A stretch of 64,000 nt of DNA from Symbiodinium natans (Eukaryota; Sar; Dinophyceae; Suessiales; Symbiodiniaceae). The notes under the pieces are model-generated. The model had not been told where the DNA came from and ran no database searches. It saw only the letters and a list, made by a program, of their open reading frames with translations. A program made the position numbers and the translations under genes. The first letter of the stretch is position 1, and each line of letters begins with the position of its first letter. This document shows, one piece after another, positions 59,562-64,000 of this stretch. The stretch is taken from the NCBI GenBank assembly GCA_905221605.1, contig CAJNDS010000080.1:1041291-1105290 (forward strand), in the 5' to 3' direction.

Positions 59562-61069
59562 GGGACATCCGCTGGATTGTCGATGTCAGAGACAGACAGC
59601 GCTATCAATGGTGCGACATCCAGGGCTCCTCCCACATACGCCTAATCATGAGCCGGGATTTGCCGACTGACATGGGCGGCACACCCCTTTTCTCCTCTCC
59701 GACGGCCCCCACAGGGAGTGCCGAAGTGGCAATCGATTCCTTCGCGGCTGGTGAAAATCAGGGTGCCGGTATAGGCGTAGGGCAGCCTAGGATTAACACC
59801 AGGACCCAGAATCGCAGCGATCAGCGTATTAGATATGCTGAGCAGGCTAGGCACTGTCCGACAACTCACATGCGTGAATGCCACCACATGCACACTCTCT
59901 TAGCCAGATCCCAGTCTATCTCCACATCAGTGCCCCCGGAGCATACCAGCCGGCCGCAGGCAGTCATCCTACACGCACGGCCCTGCTGGGGAGCCGAGAC
60001 TGCCAGCCCCTCAGTGGAAGACGATCAGTATCTGCCTGAATCTAGGGGATCTAAGGAGGATTGGCTTAGAGGGATTTTGCTGGGGTGGTGCACTGCGTTT
60101 TCACTAATGATCCGATACTGGACAGACCCTAAGCAGGGCAACAAGTGGATAACGCACAGACGCATTAAGGGAAAGTACAAACGCAGACCTCTCCATACAC
60201 CCCTCCGAATTCACGACGTATATCAGAAATTCCTCAGTCACCGCGGCGGTCCTAAGTCCGCCGGCCCTTCCTACGCCGACATGAACACAACTTCATTCCA
60301 CGGGAAGGGTGAGGTGAAGGTTTCCCCCGGGCCCCCCACGGGGGAAGGACCTACACATGCTACCAACGCATGCACTTCCGCAGGTGGGAAGATGGCGGGG
60401 GGCGCGCCATTACGCCGGACACCAAAACTTTTGCACATTTGCATCTGGATGTACCTCAGTTGCACAATCTGCTGCATGGATTTCCATGAAAGCAGGAACG
60501 CACAAGCTGCAGTGCATGAGCTAAGTGCCATGACAGCAGCCATCCCTTGCCCTGAAAAGGTGCCACCATCGGCCTTTAGTGCAGCTCTTCGCTGCCAATC
60601 AGCAGTCAGTAGGAGCATATGCTATGGTGGCCATCACGACCGGCGGCCCTTGAGGTCCCAGAACCCCTCCACCGACACCGTCTTCCCAGAGGGGCAGCCG
60701 AGCTCCTGGAATGGAGCGAGACGGAGGATGAGACCGTGGTGCCTCCTGCCTCGAAAAGGCAACGGACAGATGAGACGGCCTTTGATGACGGCCAGCAACA
60801 AATTGACGGCCCCGCGAAGGAGCCGAGGACACCTAAGAAGTGGGTGCTCCGTGCAGCGGATAACCACCAGATCATCGACCTGGAAGAATACAAGGAGCCG
60901 AAGAAGGCATCAGAGCCCCCCACAGCACCGGCACTCACACCCATCCAGATGTGCACGGCCTTCTTACATGACCTCCGGGGATTACAACCGGCAGATCAAA
61001 GACGGCGAGCCCGAAAGCTCCTCCAGCACTGGGAGGCAATGGAAGAACGACTCGGAAATGCTTAAAAGG
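59075..61069 (+). CDS. LINE ORF with KptA/Tpt1-like domain
   Basis: A frame open from 59000 (after TGA 58997-58999) with first ATG at 59075; it has no stop up to 64000. After a Ser/Thr/Pro-rich start, about residues 120-195 read LTEILREPGHRYGVQVRQDG, then FASAIELACSPLL, GDIRWIVDVRDRQRYQW and SHIRLIMSRD. This follows the RNA 2'-phosphotransferase (Tpt1/KptA) pattern: LxxxLRH, DGxxxxxxLL, IxxIVxxxxKxRF, IRAxQGHS. The LRH His and the QGHS motif are not kept, so activity is doubtful. A Cys-rich hydrophobic stretch (LLHICIWMYLSCTICCMDFH) follows near 60440. From about 60620 the neighbouring frame (60619-61065) looks more coding, so the protein probably changes frame there. Confidence 0.5.
60619..61065 (+). 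CDS. Overlapping ORF, 148 aa, likely C-terminus of the KptA-like protein
   Basis: Frame with good protein character (ELLEWSETEDETVVPPASKR, EPRTPKKWVLRAADNHQIID, MCTAFLHDLRGLQPADQRRR, LLQHWEAMEERLGNA). The first codon at 60619 is not a strong start, so it probably continues the upstream protein after a frame change. Its stop TAA (61063-61065) is four bases before ATG 61070 of the endonuclease/RT ORF. Function unknown. Confidence 0.45.
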   Translation: MLWWPSRPAALEVPEPLHRHRLPRGAAELLEWSETEDETVVPPASKRQRTDETAFDDGQQQIDGPAKEPRTPKKWVLRAADNHQIIDLEEYKEPKKASEPPTAPALTPIQMCTAFLHDLRGLQPADQRRRARKLLQHWEAMEERLGNA

Positions 61070-64000
61070 ATGAGAGAAGGGTTGAGCTTCGGCCCCGCGC
61101 GGGAGCCGCTAAATTGTTTAATGGATGTGCTGGGCAGGGCGCCGTTTTCCCACAGTGCATTTGCAATCCTGCTTGGCATATGTCTCTTAGGCGTGGCGAG
61201 ATACAGCTTCATGCTTCGAGCCAAAGAGACACCTCCTAAGCGACATTCACGACACAATCGACAGACAGCGCCACCAAGCACCATATGGAGCCGCACGCTG
61301 AGGCTGCTGTGCGTCCTATGCCTTGGGCAGGGCGCTCGGTCTGCACCTGCCACTGACCACACTGCTGATCATGCGTGCACCGTACCGGGATCCAAGAGAA
61401 CGCTCCGTAAAGCGATTCACACAGCCAGAATGCAGGGAGGGGCTTGGTACCGAGGGAGATGGTGCACGCGGTCACAACTTCCTGATATTCAGGTGCGAGC
61501 AGCGCAGAGAGTGCCGATGGACCAGTACAAGAGAAGAGGCGCGCGGGGTGGTAGACAAGGGATCGCTAGGATTCATGTCCTGTCCTTGAACGTCGGAGCT
61601 CTCTCGGTCCTCATGTGGCAAGAACTCCGAGAGCTGCTCAAACAACAAAGTACCAAATACGACTTCATATGCCTGCAGGAGACGCACCTTAGCACTAGCT
61701 CCACGTATAAACTGGAGGGATGGCTTGCGGTACACTCAGGAACTGCTGCCAGGGCTGATGGTGTTCTCACCTTGGTGCATCCGAGACACCAAGCCACACA
61801 CATCCGGCATGAGGAGGTGATTCCAGGTAGAGTCCTGCGCACACAGATCTCGACGGCACAAGGGAGGGTCGAATTGGTTAATTGCTATCAGCACCCACAT
61901 AATTTTGCACAACGCCCCGAAGTCCTGCGGGAGAAGCGTGCCAAACTCCTTGAAAAACTGAGCGGTTGTGTTAGGGGTCTCTCCATGCGCAACACAGTGG
62001 TGGTGGTGGGGGACTTCCAGGCCGAAGTCACTCCACAAGCCCCTTTAGTCGGTCGTTCAACCTGCCAGACCCCCTTCCATGTCGGGGCGGACGCATTGGA
62101 CCCCGGGGACCTTAACACGTTCCTGGATAATCTCGGTCTGGTTGCCCTTAATACTTGGAGAGGTCCAGCCACGCATACCCAATACAATTTAACGGGGGGG
62201 CGGGGAGCGGGAAAGAGCCAAATCGACTTCATCCTGACCAGAGCCATATCTGCTGATTGGGAAGCCAAAAACGTCAAAGTTACGGCCCCACCCATTGGCA
62301 ACTGGCGACGACACGTCGGTCACATGGCGCTTCACACAACCATCCGCCTCATGAACCATCACATGCTCCCCAAACGATCCACGAACCCCCAGCTGGACAG
62401 GCACAAACTGGATCAAGAGATACGCAATCGGGAAGAGGGAGCACAAACACTGAAGCTAGCCCTTACGACAGCCCTCAACGCACTCACTGACCCCACCCCG
62501 GCCAACATCAACTCCACCCTACTCGACACCTGCCAGAACCACTACCCATTGGAGAGGAAACCCAACCCTCCATCCAACCCCATAGTGCAGCACCTGTGGC
62601 AGAAACGGCGAGAGGCCGAGTATGTCACCGTACGGCCCCCTGGGGAGCCGGAGAGGGAAAACCTAGAAAACAACCCCTGGTGGTACTACCAATCCAGACT
62701 CTTTAGGGGATGGAAAGCTACGGTTGCACTGCGGAAGCAAGTCAAAATTGCTGAAAAACAATGCAAGGAAAAGAAGCGCGAAGACATCCTCAACCTCCTT
62801 CAAAAAGCCGAGCAGGCAGCTGACAACGGGGACCAAAGAACGGTTTATCAGGTTGTACGGAGATTAGCACCTTGGCAGCCAAGGCAACGGGTCATGATTA
62901 AGGACCCAAACGGCCGACTCCTCACTCTTCAACAGGAGCATGAAGCCCTGGTGAGCTATAGCGAAGATCTTTTCGCTCCGGACACAGAGCAGCCGGATAG
63001 GGAGGAGCAAGGTCTCAACTTGGTTTTCACGGTTGAGGAAATTGAATCGCAGCTGAAGTCCATCAAGATCGGGAAAGCTGTTCCTCCTGGTGTAGCCCCG
63101 GCATCTGCATGGCGAATAGCGGCGCCACAGGTTGCAAAGCTGCTGAAGATGGCCTTTAACCAGCACTCTCACCAACCGGGGATCACACTCCCTCTTCAGT
63201 GGACCGACGCGTGGATAGTCTGGCTCCCTAAACCGGGCAAGGACCCATGCGAGCCCTCATCACTCAGGCCAATCGGCCTCATGTCTCCTGATGCTAAAAC
63301 CCTAGCGGGGCTTCTCAAAACAAGACTCTATGAGCTGATTCGGCCCCAGCTGCGCTGGGTGCCGCAGTTTGCCTACCAGCCGGGGAGGGATTTGTACGAT
63401 GCTTTGGCTAGAGTGCAGGTGTGGATTGACAACTTCAAAAGGTGTTACGGACGGGGAAACAGTAGCAAATTCGCCCAAAGGGATAGGGAGGCAAATCCTG
63501 ACAACACAAAACTCTGCGTCGGGGGAGCCATCCTCAGCCTTGACCTTAAACAAGCCTTTGACAGAGTCAACCGTCAAGCACTTGCCAGATGGCTCAAAGA
63601 CCTTGGTGCGGGAGAAAGCATGACGGCCGAGATAATCTCCCTCTTAGACACATCACGGTATCACATTATCAGTGATCAGGAACAAAGCTCAGTGGGTACA
63701 ACGCGCGGCATCCGCCAAGGATGTAAGATCGCCCCCATGCTTTGGGTGGCAATATCGACCCTTTTGCTGGAACGGTTGGGGGATGCCCTCTCGGGCCCCC
63801 ACAGACAAGCCACCACCTTTGCCGACGACACCTTAGTGCAATGGCTCATAGAGAACTCCGAAGACATTGCCCAACTTAGCAGCTTCATCAACAAACTTCT
63901 GGGGGTCATGCAGGACATGGGACTTTTGGTGAACCTTACCAAAACTGTCCTGCTCTTGAAAGTTTGTGGACCGGGGGCCAGACGTGCGCTAAAGGACTAC
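61070..64000 (+). CDS. LINE ORF2: endonuclease and reverse transcriptase, 3' end outside window
   Basis: 977 codons without a stop from ATG 61070 to the window end. The N-terminus has a hydrophobic stretch (SAFAILLGICLLGVARYSF). Endonuclease motifs: HVLSLNVGAL (about residue 166), FICLQETHL (about 200), VVVVGDFQAE (about 310; the usual GDFN has Gln for Asn), SQIDFILTR (about 386) and RHVGHMALHT (about 414). RT: LQWTDAWIVWLPKPGKDP (about 708), SLRPIGLMSP, motif A LSLDLKQAFDRVN (about 822), motif B TRGIRQGCKIAP and motif C FADDT (63818-63832). Catalytic acids are present, so this part looks intact. RNase H and tail would lie beyond 64000. Confidence 0.9.
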   Translation, partial: MREGLSFGPAREPLNCLMDVLGRAPFSHSAFAILLGICLLGVARYSFMLRAKETPPKRHSRHNRQTAPPSTIWSRTLRLLCVLCLGQGARSAPATDHTADHACTVPGSKRTLRKAIHTARMQGGAWYRGRWCTRSQLPDIQVRAAQRVPMDQYKRRGARGGRQGIARIHVLSLNVGALSVLMWQELRELLKQQSTKYDFICLQETHLSTSSTYKLEGWLAVHSGTAARADGVLTLVHPRHQATHIRHEEVIPGRVLRTQISTAQGRVELVNCYQHPHNFAQRPEVLREKRAKLLEKLSGCVRGLSMRNTVVVVGDFQAEVTPQAPLVGRSTCQTPFHVGADALDPGDLNTFLDNLGLVALNTWRGPATHTQYNLTGGRGAGKSQIDFILTRAISADWEAKNVKVTAPPIGNWRRHVGHMALHTTIRLMNHHMLPKRSTNPQLDRHKLDQEIRNREEGAQTLKLALTTALNALTDPTPANINSTLLDTCQNHYPLERKPNPPSNPIVQHLWQKRREAEYVTVRPPGEPERENLENNPWWYYQSRLFRGWKATVALRKQVKIAEKQCKEKKREDILNLLQKAEQAADNGDQRTVYQVVRRLAPWQPRQRVMIKDPNGRLLTLQQEHEALVSYSEDLFAPDTEQPDREEQGLNLVFTVEEIESQLKSIKIGKAVPPGVAPASAWRIAAPQVAKLLKMAFNQHSHQPGITLPLQWTDAWIVWLPKPGKDPCEPSSLRPIGLMSPDAKTLAGLLKTRLYELIRPQLRWVPQFAYQPGRDLYDALARVQVWIDNFKRCYGRGNSSKFAQRDREANPDNTKLCVGGAILSLDLKQAFDRVNRQALARWLKDLGAGESMTAEIISLLDTSRYHIISDQEQSSVGTTRGIRQGCKIAPMLWVAISTLLLERLGDALSGPHRQATTFADDTLVQWLIENSEDIAQLSSFINKLLGVMQDMGLLVNLTKTVLLLKVCGPGARRALKDY

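Larger units (their letters stand above)
56185..64000 (+). mobile_element. LINE, 5' and central parts, runs off the window
   Basis: ORF1 (56185-58443), KptA-like region (about 59075-61065) and endonuclease/RT ORF (61070 onward) all lie on the plus strand and in the usual LINE order. The 5' edge is not visible. The RT is cut by the window end just after motif C. Confidence 0.8.

Overview
This window looks like nuclear DNA from a dinoflagellate. It has no operons, rRNA or tRNA genes that I can recognise. Instead it is packed with retroelements of several classes. Seven repeat units begin with the last nine bases (TGGCTCAAG) of the dinoflagellate trans-spliced leader. Several elements carry accessory domains (dioxygenase-like, methyltransferase-like, KptA-like, kinase-like) that I associate with dinoflagellate retroelements. 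The organism call is inference, not a database match.

Layout. 1-5.1 kb: mostly unrecognised DNA, a broken multi-pass membrane protein gene on the minus strand (1888-2689), and a decayed retroelement remnant (4.18-5.07 kb). 5.13-8.85 kb: a non-LTR retrotransposon (ORF1, then endonuclease and reverse transcriptase) with frameshifts. 9.25-10.54 kb: a frameshifted gag remnant with a zinc knuckle. 10.54-16.5 kb: an intact 531-residue ORF of unknown function (11070-12665), degenerate tandem repeats, a pseudogene of a Thr-rich secreted protein (14.6-15.5 kb), and inverted copies of the sequences around the ORF. 16.66-22.60 kb: a Copia-type element on the minus strand with a putative 3' LTR, a pol of about 1511 residues and a truncated gag. 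22.60-24.14 kb: a second Copia copy on the plus strand, joined head to head with the first and truncated.

24.138-53.599 kb: the centrepiece, a 29.5-kb head-to-tail array of 13 retroelement units. The array sits inside the second Copia copy, whose last part resumes at 53.600 kb and includes the LTR at 53.608-53.982 kb. Thirteen exact copies of GAAAGTTCCTGTC mark the two outer ends and all but one of the unit joints. The same 13-mer is present once, uninterrupted, at the matching place in the first Copia copy (17041-17053), which serves as an empty site. The units are of three kinds: 5'-truncated LINE copies (L-type: RNase H, a small ORF, a kinase-like ORF), and two non-autonomous types (C and D) that start with the spliced-leader relic. 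All but one share a 3' tail with two predicted hairpins. The array also holds on the order of 100 copies of a short hairpin (GGCCTC..GAGGG) whose stems vary in sequence but stay paired. Some copies lie in frame inside the ORFs.

53.98-64 kb: a degenerate reverse transcriptase/RNase H remnant (54.83-56.11 kb), then the 5' part of another LINE. That LINE has an ORF1 with an in-frame 96-residue duplication, a KptA-like domain ORF, and an endonuclease/RT ORF that starts 4 bases after the previous stop and runs off the window at 64000.

How the parts may work together: the LINE types supply endonuclease and RT, and the C and D units would be moved in trans through the shared 3' tail. Several elements appear to express successive ORFs by stop-start coupling.
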